NCBI RefSeq assembly: GCF_009801115.1
Contig: NZ_VTOL01000019.1
Location: 25,522-89,521 of the forward strand
DNA: 64,000 nt
Source: Dyadobacter sp. 3J3
GTDB taxonomy: Bacteria > Bacteroidota > Bacteroidia > Cytophagales > Spirosomataceae
Direction: 5' to 3'
Shown here: one piece after another, positions 37,890-45,961 of the stretch
Layout: each line of letters begins with the position of its first letter
Numbering within the stretch: the stretch's first letter is position 1
Notes under the pieces: model-generated
Databases searched by the model: none
What the model was told of the DNA's origin: nothing
The model's input: only the letters and a program-made list of their open reading frames with translations
Translations under genes and position numbers: made by a program

Positions 37890-38906
37890 ATGAATACATT
37901 AGTTTGTGTAACGCCGGGCGAATTCGCTTACCGTGAAACCGAAAAGCCGGAACTTACCGCGGGACAAACCATTATAAAAATCAAAAGAATTGGTATTTGT
38001 GGAACTGACCTCCATGCGTTTGAAGGAACACAGCCTTTTTTTAGTTATCCCCGGATTCTTGGGCATGAGCTTTCGGGAGAGATTGTGGAAACAGATGGTA
38101 CAAGTGAATTTTCAGTAGGTGAAACCGTAACATTTATCCCTTATTTCAATTGTGGCAAATGTGTAGCGTGCCGTACTGGTAAGCCTAACTGCTGCGTAAA
38201 AATGCAGGTTTTTGGGGTACATATTGACGGCGGAATGTCTCAGTACGTATCTGTTCCTACCTATTCCCTTGTCCATGGCCAAGGGCTCAGTGATGATGCG
38301 CTTGCTTTGGTAGAGCCGTTGGCGATTGGAGCACATGGCATAAGAAGGGCAGGAGTTACCGCTGCTGATACCGTTCTGGTGGTGGGGGCCGGGCCCATTG
38401 GGTTGGGTACGATGGAATTTGCCAGAATAGCTGGTGCCAGAGTTATTGCACTGGATATCAACGATGGCAGACTTGAATTCTGTCGCACAAAAATAGGGGT
38501 TGCGCATACCGTGAACGCGCTCACCGAAAATGTGCATGAAAAACTTCAGGCGCTGACCCATGGCGATATGCCAACCGTTATTGTTGATGCAACAGGGAAT
38601 TTGAAGGCAATCAATACCGCATTTCAATATCTGGCTCACGGAGGCACGTATGTACTGATTGGTCTGCAAAAGGGAGAGATCAGTTTTAATCACCCCGAGT
38701 TTCATAAACGTGAATCCACCTTGATGAGCAGCCGAAATGCAACCAGGGAGGATTTTGAGCATGTAATCCGAAGTATGAAGGAGGGATTGATCGATCCGAC
38801 GACTTACATAACACACCGCGTTAGTTTTGGAGAAGTTAAGAACGAATTTAAAACCTGGCTTGATCCCGCGAATGGTGTGATAAAAGCTATGGTATCCATG
38901 GAGTAA
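37890..38906 (+). CDS. Zinc-dependent alcohol dehydrogenase (medium chain)
   Basis: A 338-residue MDR enzyme. GICGTDLHAFEG holds the catalytic Zn Cys, and GHELSGEIVE the His-Glu pair. Structural Zn ligands occur in CGKCVACRTGKPNCC, and VVGAGPIGLGTMEFARIAGARVIALDI is the NAD fold with Asp for NAD preference. The group includes sugar and sugar-acid dehydrogenases. In this fucose cluster it probably oxidises a fucose-derived intermediate. No lactonase, fuconate dehydratase or aldolase gene is present in the window. Confidence 0.9.
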   Translation: MNTLVCVTPGEFAYRETEKPELTAGQTIIKIKRIGICGTDLHAFEGTQPFFSYPRILGHELSGEIVETDGTSEFSVGETVTFIPYFNCGKCVACRTGKPNCCVKMQVFGVHIDGGMSQYVSVPTYSLVHGQGLSDDALALVEPLAIGAHGIRRAGVTAADTVLVVGAGPIGLGTMEFARIAGARVIALDINDGRLEFCRTKIGVAHTVNALTENVHEKLQALTHGDMPTVIVDATGNLKAINTAFQYLAHGGTYVLIGLQKGEISFNHPEFHKRESTLMSSRNATREDFEHVIRSMKEGLIDPTTYITHRVSFGEVKNEFKTWLDPANGVIKAMVSME

Positions 38907-38970
38907 ATGCTTAAATGGCGCTAAGTAAACTTATTCATCAATAACAGATTGGTGCCATATTTATGCAAAG

Positions 38971-39020
38971 TTTGATGATAAGTAAGGAGTCTGATTCAAG
39001 ACTCCTTACTTATCATCAAA
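38971..39020. terminator. Perfect 22-bp stem-loop, bidirectional terminator
   Basis: The arms at 38971-38992 and 38999-39020 are exact reverse complements of 22 bp with a 6-nt loop (gattca). The stem begins tttgatgata and its reverse arm ends tatcatcaaa. It lies between convergent genes, the zinc dehydrogenase (+) and the permease (-), where a shared terminator is expected. Confidence 0.85.
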
Positions 39021-39033
39021 AAATATCCAATGA

Positions 39034-41454
39034 TTATTCTGTTCGAATGGATTTGACTGGATTCGCGAGCGATGCTTTAATGGCCTGAAAACTTACGGTG
39101 AAAAATGCAATCAATAAAGCGATAGCCCCTGATAGCAAGAAAATCCAAAATGGGATATCAATGCGCTTGGCAAATCCTTCAAGCCATTTATTAATTAGTA
39201 ACGTGCCAATGGGGATCGATAGCACAAAAGCAATGGCTACCAGTATCAAAAAGTCTTTTGATAGTAAATATAAAATAGACATATCTGAACTTCCCAGAAC
39301 CTTCCTGATCCCTACTTCCTTAGTCCGTTTGGAAATAATAAATGAGGACAACCCAAACAGCCCTATAGCTGCGATGAATATACTAAGCAGGGAAAACACT
39401 TTTACGATCGTGCCGAATTGAACTTCATTTTGATATTGGCGATTGAAGAAGTCATCCAGAAAAAAGAATTCGATCGCATTTTCAGGAAACATTTTCTTAT
39501 AGGTATCTGTAATAATGTTTACATCTGTATGGACATTCGTAGCATTGAGCGAAACAGAAACGTAATCATTTCCCCATGGAATAAAATACAGAATCAAGGG
39601 AGTCTTGCTTTTCTTAAATGACTCCTGCTGAAAATCCTTGATAACGCCAATCACTTTTTTAAGGTCCAGGCCTACCTGAATCTCTTGATTGAGTGCATTT
39701 TCGGCAGAATCATAACCAAGAACCTTCAACGCCGTTTCATTAATGATCACCGTGTTCCCATAATCAGAAATTCTTTCCTTAGAGAAGTTTCTGCCGACAA
39801 CAAGGTTAATGCCGTAACAAGGTATGTAATCATCATCCACAGAAACAATGCTGAAAATACTTTTCTCATAGTCCGATGCTTCCTTTCTTTTAAATTCATT
39901 TGTCCAGAAAATTTCTTTTCCAGGCACTTCTGAGGACGTCGCGATTTTTATAATAGAGGGATATTGCAGCAAGGCATCTTTAAAGGATTGTATCTCATTT
40001 GAGTAGCTACCACTTCTGAGAATTTTTGGGGCTCGGATAATCAATTTATTATTGATGGTAATCCCCAGTTCCTGCTCCTGCATGAAACGGATCTGTTTCC
40101 CGATAATAAGGGTACCGATAATTAAAAGGATTGAAGCTGTAAACTGCAAAACAACCATCCCTTTCCTGAATTTCTCTCCTGCGCCGCTTTTGACAAACTT
40201 GCCCTTCAAGGCACTAATCGGTTGGAAAGAGGACAAAACGAACGCGGGGTACAACGCCGACAAGAATGTTCCGGTCACAAGGATCAACGTGACGGGGATC
40301 CAGAATGAGCTTTGCTTGAAAAAGTCCGATGAAATATCTTTTCCTACCAATTCATTAAAATACGGTTTAACGATGAACAGAAGAATCGCTGCAATCCCCA
40401 TCGCGCCTAAAATCAACAGCAGGGATTCAAAGAGAAACTGAAAAATGAGCTGCGACTTGCCCGATCCCATCACTTTTCGTATACCCACTTCCTTTACTCT
40501 TTCCATAGCTTTAACGGTGGAGAGATTAAGGTAATTGAGCCAGGCAATGCCGATAATCAGGAACGCAATAATCAGGATAAAAGAGATGAGTTGCGCGTTC
40601 CCATTCACATCCATTTCGGAGAAAATGTTGGAATGCAAGTGAATATCCCTGATGGGTTGTAAAACGAATTTCTGTATGTTATTTGATTTTAACATTTCCC
40701 TGCCAATGTGTTTGTAGAGAATGGTATCCATTTTAGATTGAAATTGCGAGATATCAGTAGCGGGCCGTAATCGTACATAATTATAGAAGTTTGTCCAATA
40801 CCAGGCACCATGTTTGAACTGGGCGTTGGTAAGGAGCTTTTCAATTGAAAACAGCAGATCAAATTGAATGTGGCTATTTTTAGGAAGGTCTTTCACAACG
40901 CCCTCTACAATATAATCGCCGCCCTGCCACTCTGTCGTAAGCGTCAGTACTTTCCCTAATGGTTCTTCATTTCCAAAATATCTTTTTGCAACGGACTCGG
41001 TGATGACTACCGAATTCAGGTTTTTTAACACTTTATCTTTATCACCTTTTACCAAAGGAAAAGAGAACATGGAAAAGAAACCGGAATCGGCGTAAAAGCC
41101 CTTGCGTTCAAAATTACTGATGATAACTCCGTCTTTCTGGTATTTGATCATTCCATCCGCCCGGTGCAGGCGTACATAGTCCCGTACCTCTTCATAGGTT
41201 TCTTTGAGTTCAGGCGATTCGCCGTAATAACTGGTGGCGCTACTGTTTTCAAAAGACCCGCCATGATAATTATCCAACCGGATTCGATAGACATTCTCGC
41301 CGTGGAAATTGTCATAATTCAACTCAAAACTTGCATATTGAAATAACAGCAAGGAAGCTGTTACCCCTAACCCAAGACCCAGTAGATTAATAATCGAGTA
41401 CACTTTGTGCCGGATTAAATTTCTATAAGCGCTGATTATATGATTGCGTAGCAT
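39034..41454 (-). CDS. MacB/FtsX-type ABC transporter permease
   Basis: An 806-residue permease with two repeats of a MacB periplasmic domain and an FtsX domain. A membrane helix lies near 20-40 (INLLGLGLGVTASLLLF), and three more follow around 285-420. The sequence MERVKEVGIRKVMGSGKSQLI is the first FtsX signature, and SKRTKEVGIRKVLGSSDMSILYLLSKDFL the second. It is the Bacteroidota single-chain form. No ATPase gene is adjacent, so its partner is elsewhere. Such systems work in lipoprotein, peptide or stress-related export. Confidence 0.93.
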   Translation of the reverse strand: MLRNHIISAYRNLIRHKVYSIINLLGLGLGVTASLLLFQYASFELNYDNFHGENVYRIRLDNYHGGSFENSSATSYYGESPELKETYEEVRDYVRLHRADGMIKYQKDGVIISNFERKGFYADSGFFSMFSFPLVKGDKDKVLKNLNSVVITESVAKRYFGNEEPLGKVLTLTTEWQGGDYIVEGVVKDLPKNSHIQFDLLFSIEKLLTNAQFKHGAWYWTNFYNYVRLRPATDISQFQSKMDTILYKHIGREMLKSNNIQKFVLQPIRDIHLHSNIFSEMDVNGNAQLISFILIIAFLIIGIAWLNYLNLSTVKAMERVKEVGIRKVMGSGKSQLIFQFLFESLLLILGAMGIAAILLFIVKPYFNELVGKDISSDFFKQSSFWIPVTLILVTGTFLSALYPAFVLSSFQPISALKGKFVKSGAGEKFRKGMVVLQFTASILLIIGTLIIGKQIRFMQEQELGITINNKLIIRAPKILRSGSYSNEIQSFKDALLQYPSIIKIATSSEVPGKEIFWTNEFKRKEASDYEKSIFSIVSVDDDYIPCYGINLVVGRNFSKERISDYGNTVIINETALKVLGYDSAENALNQEIQVGLDLKKVIGVIKDFQQESFKKSKTPLILYFIPWGNDYVSVSLNATNVHTDVNIITDTYKKMFPENAIEFFFLDDFFNRQYQNEVQFGTIVKVFSLLSIFIAAIGLFGLSSFIISKRTKEVGIRKVLGSSDMSILYLLSKDFLILVAIAFVLSIPIGTLLINKWLEGFAKRIDIPFWIFLLSGAIALLIAFFTVSFQAIKASLANPVKSIRTE

Positions 41455-41677
41455 CGTTAGTTTTTATTGAAATTTTTATTCAACATATACTCCACCTGGG
41501 AAACAGACTTCATTCTAATCCTATGGCTGGTAAATATATCTCAAATATAAACTATAAACTTAGTTTTCAAACTTTCGATGTCATTTATACTAAACGTGAT
41601 CAAATGAGCAGGTTAAAGTAATTTTTGCAAAAGTGGGCAGTAGGTAGGATGGAAAGTGCAATAATCTGCATAAGCAA

Positions 41678-42565
41678 CTAGTCTTCATCAGGGAAGTCCT
41701 GCATATGTTTTCGATAGAGAGCAGGTGGACGTCCCGTTAATTTTTTGAATACGCGTGAAAAATGGGAGAGGCTTTCGAAACCAGTCAGGACTGATATTTC
41801 GGAAATGGATGCAGGACTCGTTGCCATGATATGAATAGCCCTCTCAACCCGTGCATCATAAATAAAGTTGAGCGGACGCGTGCCGGTGTGTTTTTCGAAA
41901 AGTCGCGAAAAATATTCCGAATTCAAATTTGCCCTTTCTGCCAGTATTTTTACTTTGAGAGGGAGATGAAGATTAAGATATACAAAACGCATTGCGTCAA
42001 GAACCTTTGCCGGTGTGATTTTGACATCCTTTGTTTGGAAAATCTCAGGAACTGTAAAGCGAGATAGTAACTGAAACAGAATCCCCTGAGTTTCTAAAAA
42101 GTCTGAAAATCTTTGCTGGTTATTTAGCTCCTGATATTGTTTGTAGTAAATATTTTTTTCATAAACTTTCGGGTTATCAGATCGTTTGATTCCTCTCCCC
42201 GGATTGATATCGACCAGCCTGCGAAAGTTAATAGAATCAATATCGCTGGCCTTTACCTTATGAATAAGCCTGACATTAGAAAATAACGAAGTTCCGTCCG
42301 TTGACTCTTCGAAAAATTGTACGAAATATTGGCTGAGACGGTTTTCGCAAACCAGATTGCAAAGCGTGTAGGCAGGAATGATATATAAATAGCCTGATTC
42401 GAGGGTCAAAGTTTTGGTTGTATCAGAAATCGTCCCTTCCCCTGCATCAATGTAATAGATGCGGTGGTATGGACTTATAACATTTTTGTAGTTCCAGCGG
42501 GAATCCAGTTGAACATAATCTGTATTGAGCAGGGATAGCGTCTGTTTTATAAATCGTTTATTCAT
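41678..42565 (-). CDS. AraC-family transcriptional regulator
   Basis: A 295-residue protein with an N-terminal cupin-like sensing domain (IYYIDAGEGTISDTTKTLTLESGYLYIIPAYT) and a C-terminal double helix-turn-helix (LKVKILAERANLNSEYFSRLFEKHTGTRPLNFI, then ISEISVLTGFESLSHFSRVFKKLTGRPPALYR). It is of the type that responds to sugars in Bacteroidota. Targets might include the fucose genes, but these are 9 kb away on the other side of the permease. The precursor/MNIO cassette starts about 820 bases on the other side. Confidence 0.92.
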   Translation of the reverse strand: MNKRFIKQTLSLLNTDYVQLDSRWNYKNVISPYHRIYYIDAGEGTISDTTKTLTLESGYLYIIPAYTLCNLVCENRLSQYFVQFFEESTDGTSLFSNVRLIHKVKASDIDSINFRRLVDINPGRGIKRSDNPKVYEKNIYYKQYQELNNQQRFSDFLETQGILFQLLSRFTVPEIFQTKDVKITPAKVLDAMRFVYLNLHLPLKVKILAERANLNSEYFSRLFEKHTGTRPLNFIYDARVERAIHIMATSPASISEISVLTGFESLSHFSRVFKKLTGRPPALYRKHMQDFPDED

Positions 42566-43388
42566 TTTTTCATGGCAAAATTGACTTAAATTTAGAGAAA
42601 GACTTTTTTATTTGGAAATTACAAACTACTATGCAAAATGACACTGCATTTTGTCCCGTCGATTTGCGTTTTAAAAGAGCATCTTTACCCTTGTTATTTT
42701 AACCTTTCATTTTGAGTGTTCTGCCAACATCCATAATAATGCTTGAATCTGTCAGTCTGCTGCTAAATTCGAATTAACACCGGTAACCAGGTGAGTCAAA
42801 AAGTGTGGGTTCAAAAATTTTGGGCTAGTTGAGAACAGTTATAAAATGATCATTGCAAGAGTTGGGAACAACTATTAATGCAAGTAAAATTCAGTAAATA
42901 ACTAAATCTCCTATACTTTTTTTGCTTTCCTTCTGTATGATAAAGCCAAACGTTTCCACCGCCAGTAATCTGAATTCATGGCTCCTGTCGTTACTCAGCA
43001 GTAATGACGGATGTAAAAAAATGTATTTCAGAAGCTCATGCTTTGCTTGCTATGTTGATTCGTGTGGCAGGAATTCGAAGATTAGCAGGTAAGTCAACAA
43101 TTATTTTTTTTTTAAGACGGTGGTGGTTAAGTAAAAATTCGCATTGCTTATGCGACCATACCATCTTCTTTTTTTAGAAGCCGGATCCCAGGAATCACAG
43201 CAGTATGAAAACAGACTTTACTTTCCGAAACGAATAAATTTCTGGCAAGAAAGTCTGCGCTGGTTTTGGCTTTAAAAAAAGTGAAACCAGTTACAACCAA
43301 TTGAAATAGAAGCGGGTCATAAGAATATGATTTCAGAATGAAAAACTGATTTCTCCTGAATTATTCCCAATTCCTAATATTAATCTAT
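42566..43388. other. 823-base gap upstream of the precursor gene
   Basis: No gene is recognisable here. It holds an imperfect hairpin with a T-run (43114-43174) and A+T-rich flanks. The plus-strand cassette must be promoted from this region, but I found no clear TAnnTTTG with a paired TTTG. Confidence 0.4.
43114..43174 (+). terminator. Imperfect hairpin with T-run
   Basis: AAGA-GGTGG (from 43114) can pair with CCATACC-TCTT (to 43167). An inner hairpin tcgcat/atgcga (6 bp) lies near 43139-43155, and ctttttttag follows. It could end an unrecognised short transcript or be part of a leader RNA. Confidence 0.35.
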
Positions 43389-43541
43389 ATGAAAATTTCA
43401 AAAACCGTTCTTCAAGCCCTCGCCGTAGCTGTTATTGTTACCTCTGTTGCGGCCTGTACAGCTGATGGTGTGAATCCGGAAAAGGAGAAAACAGCCAAAA
43501 CAAAACACATGGATCCTTGTCCTGCTTGTGGTATGGGTTGA
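43389..43541 (+). CDS. Small RiPP precursor-like peptide with CPACGMG C-terminus
   Basis: A 50-residue gene. It opens MKISKTVLQALAVAVIVTS, a basic and hydrophobic signal. VAAC follows (Cys23), a lipobox-like cleavage site, then a charged linker (residues 26-42, with six Lys). The final seven residues are C-P-A-C-G-M-G (Cys44 and Cys47). It lies 22 bases upstream of the DUF692/MNIO gene on the same strand. MNIO enzymes modify Cys residues of small precursors. A related Chryseobacterium precursor (ChrA, modified by ChrH) is, to my memory, similar in type and ends in a Cys-x-x-Cys-Gly segment. The Cys pair is the probable core. Family assignment is from memory and context. Confidence 0.8.
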   Translation: MKISKTVLQALAVAVIVTSVAACTADGVNPEKEKTAKTKHMDPCPACGMG

Positions 43542-43563
43542 TCCCTGATCGAATGACTATTTT

Positions 43564-44694
43564 ATGCAAAAAATTTTTACTTCCGTTGCTTGTAATCTGG
43601 ATACCAATATTTTGTTGGCTGCATTACCGCTTTTCGAACAGGATAAAATCCAGGCGCTGGAATGGTCATTCGACACTTTATTTAAATATGAAGAAATTCC
43701 GGACTGGTTTACTGATCTGGTCCTGGAATTCAGCAAGAACAACAGGTTGATAGGTCATGGAGTATATTTTTCTCTTTTTTCAGGAAAATGGCTGCCAAGC
43801 CAGCAGGAATGGCTGGAAAAGCTAAAAATTTTCACCTTGAAATTCCGATTTGATCATATTACGGAACATTTCGGATTCATGACCGGATCAGACTTTCATA
43901 AAGGTGCTCCGATAAGTATTCCTTTTACTCCGGTAACACTTGCACTGGGAAAGGACAGGCTTAATAGAATACAGGATGCCTGCCAGTGTCCGGTTGGGCT
44001 GGAAAATCTTGCATTTTCTTATTCTATTGAAGAAGTAAGAAAACACGGTAATTTTCTTGATCAATTAACCGACGAAATCAACGGATTTATTATCCTTGAT
44101 CTTCATAATCTATACTGCCAGATTCATAATTTCGATATCACATTTAAGGATATCATTCACCTCTATCCTGTTGAAAAGGTCAGAGAGATCCATATTTCGG
44201 GAGGAAGCTGGGATGAGCGTTTAATAGGAAATGGTAAACAAGTCAGGCGGGATACACACGATCAGGCTGTGCCACAAGAAGTTTTTGAACTGCTTATAAA
44301 TACAATTCCTCTGTGTCCGAATCTTAAATATGTGGTGCTAGAACAGCTGGGGACTGCATTGGGCTCAGCTGAAAGCCGGATCATGTATCAAGAGGATTTT
44401 CTGAGAATGGATGCTATTGTTAAAGGAGCAGAATTCAATGCCAGTGGACACAATACTTTTATGCCTTTGTACAAGACAAACCTGCAAGCCACTCCTTTAG
44501 AAGATCTTAATCTTTATAAACAGCAACAGCAATTATCTCAGATTCTGGAAACTGCTGTTGATCTGCATCAGGCCCAAAAGTTACTTTCTTTATCAGACCT
44601 GAGAAATTCTGCCTGGAATGTAGAAAACTGGGAGCCCTACATGCTTGAAACCGCTATGTCCATCGCGCAAAAATGGAAAAATGGTTTTGACTAG
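43564..44694 (+). CDS. DUF692/MNIO family RiPP-modifying iron oxidase
   Basis: A 376-residue protein whose first 285 residues match the TIM-barrel DUF692 (MbnB/TglH/ChrH) family. Candidate metal ligands are visible in order: His65 in IGHGV, His98 and His102 in HITEHFG, Glu147 in GLENLAF, Asp179/His181/Asn182 in LDLHNLY, His210 in EIHISGG, Asp230 and His232 in RDTHD, and Glu260 in VLEQLG. The enzyme should bind two or three irons and oxidise Cys residues of the peptide encoded just upstream. About 90 residues at the C-terminus exceed the barrel. Partner proteins usual in such clusters are not adjacent. The reaction product cannot be predicted. Confidence 0.9.
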   Translation: MQKIFTSVACNLDTNILLAALPLFEQDKIQALEWSFDTLFKYEEIPDWFTDLVLEFSKNNRLIGHGVYFSLFSGKWLPSQQEWLEKLKIFTLKFRFDHITEHFGFMTGSDFHKGAPISIPFTPVTLALGKDRLNRIQDACQCPVGLENLAFSYSIEEVRKHGNFLDQLTDEINGFIILDLHNLYCQIHNFDITFKDIIHLYPVEKVREIHISGGSWDERLIGNGKQVRRDTHDQAVPQEVFELLINTIPLCPNLKYVVLEQLGTALGSAESRIMYQEDFLRMDAIVKGAEFNASGHNTFMPLYKTNLQATPLEDLNLYKQQQQLSQILETAVDLHQAQKLLSLSDLRNSAWNVENWEPYMLETAMSIAQKWKNGFD

Positions 44695-44832
44695 AAGGTT
44701 TTCCTGCTTATTGCCGTTAGAGAATCGTAATACAGGGCGGGGCTTTCAGCAGTGGGTGTTTTAATGATAACTTCGGCCTATATTCCTGTACTTTTAATTA
44801 TCTTAAAAAAATGGTACCATGGCCTTAGAAGT

Positions 44833-44900
44833 GGAAATTTCAATGAAACGGACCAAGAAAATCCGATACGGAATCAGTGGACCATAATACTGAAATTTCC
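44833..44900. repeat. Inverted repeat between the MNIO and selD genes
   Basis: The arms ggaaatttca (44833-44842) and tgaaatttcc (44891-44900) are exact reverse complements separated by 48 bases, between convergent genes. They could fold as a long-loop bidirectional terminator. Confidence 0.45.
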
Positions 44901-44919
44901 ATTTAAGTAGTATCGACGA

Positions 44920-45960
44920 TCAAACTACATGAATCACTGGTCCGGATTCTTGCATTTTCAAATGTCCAAAAGAGATCAGTTCATGACCAAGTTCAGAGAG
45001 GCTTTGCTCAAATTCAGAAGTGAAATCTTCACTGACAGCAACCAGCAGTCCACCACTGGTCTGCGGATCGGCAAGGATATATTTTTGCTGATCTGTCAAC
45101 TCTGAAATTTTATGTCCGTAACTGTTCCAGTTGCGCTGTGTTCCGCCGGGGAAGCATTTCTGGTTCAAATAATAAGTCAAACTGGCAATGACGGGTATTT
45201 TGTCAAATTCTATTTCTGCATGCAGCCCACTTCCTTCACACATCTCGCAAAGATGGCCCAGAAGGCCGAAACCTGTCACATCTGTCATTGCTTTTACACC
45301 TTGCATCTTTCCGAATAACTCACCCAGTTTGTTTAGGGCAGTCATACTTTGAAGGGCAATGGCCGCGTCGTCTGGCAATAGCAAACCTTTTTTCTGAGCA
45401 GTTGAAAGGATTCCCACGCCGAGGGGTTTTGTCAGATACAGCCTGCAGCCTGAGGTGGCTGTTGAATTTTGTTTGAGCTCGGATATATTAACCATTCCGC
45501 TCACAGCCAGACCGAAAACCGGCTCGGGACAGTCGATGCTATGGCCACCTGCCAGGGTAATACCAGCCTGAGCGCAAACAGCCCGTGATCCTTCCAGCAC
45601 TTTTTGTGCAACTTCCGGAGGCAGTTTATCGATGGGCCAACCCAAAATAGCGATTGCCAGTACTGGTTTTCCACCCATTGCATAGACATCGCTTATGGCA
45701 TTGGCGGATGCAATCCTGCCGAAATCATAGGCATCATCTACAATGGGCATAAAAAAATCGGTGGTTGATATAAGTGCGGTTCCGTTACCAAGGTCCAGTA
45801 CAGCGGCATCATCGCGTTTATCGTTTCCGACCAGAAGCTTTGGGTCAGTCTGATGCGCTATTGGGCTATGAAGTATTTTGTCCAGAATGGCCGGGCTGAT
45901 TTTACAGCCGCAACCTGCTCCGTGGGAGTATTGCGTGAGTTTTATATCTTTGGTATCCAT
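44920..45960 (-). CDS. selD: Selenide, water dikinase
   Basis: A 346-residue enzyme making selenophosphate from selenide and ATP. The N-terminal SHGAGCGCK gives Cys17, Cys19 and Lys20, the catalytic positions of E. coli SelD. Here the first is Cys, not selenocysteine. DDAAVLDLGNGTALISTTDFFMPIVDD is the metal-ATP site, and TDVTGFGLLGHL and DPQTSGGLLVAV are typical. It ends one base from the start of the minus-strand transcription unit partner mnmH, which lies upstream. The product is used by MnmH for tRNA selenation. Confidence 0.96.
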   Translation of the reverse strand: MDTKDIKLTQYSHGAGCGCKISPAILDKILHSPIAHQTDPKLLVGNDKRDDAAVLDLGNGTALISTTDFFMPIVDDAYDFGRIASANAISDVYAMGGKPVLAIAILGWPIDKLPPEVAQKVLEGSRAVCAQAGITLAGGHSIDCPEPVFGLAVSGMVNISELKQNSTATSGCRLYLTKPLGVGILSTAQKKGLLLPDDAAIALQSMTALNKLGELFGKMQGVKAMTDVTGFGLLGHLCEMCEGSGLHAEIEFDKIPVIASLTYYLNQKCFPGGTQRNWNSYGHKISELTDQQKYILADPQTSGGLLVAVSEDFTSEFEQSLSELGHELISFGHLKMQESGPVIHVV

Positions 45961-45961
45961 G

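Noticed and set aside
38112..38816. 234-codon minus-strand frame
   Set aside because: It is antisense to the zinc dehydrogenase gene, which has complete family motifs.
44920..45960. Selenocysteine-containing SelD
   Set aside because: The catalytic position is encoded by an ordinary Cys codon and no in-frame TGA is present.
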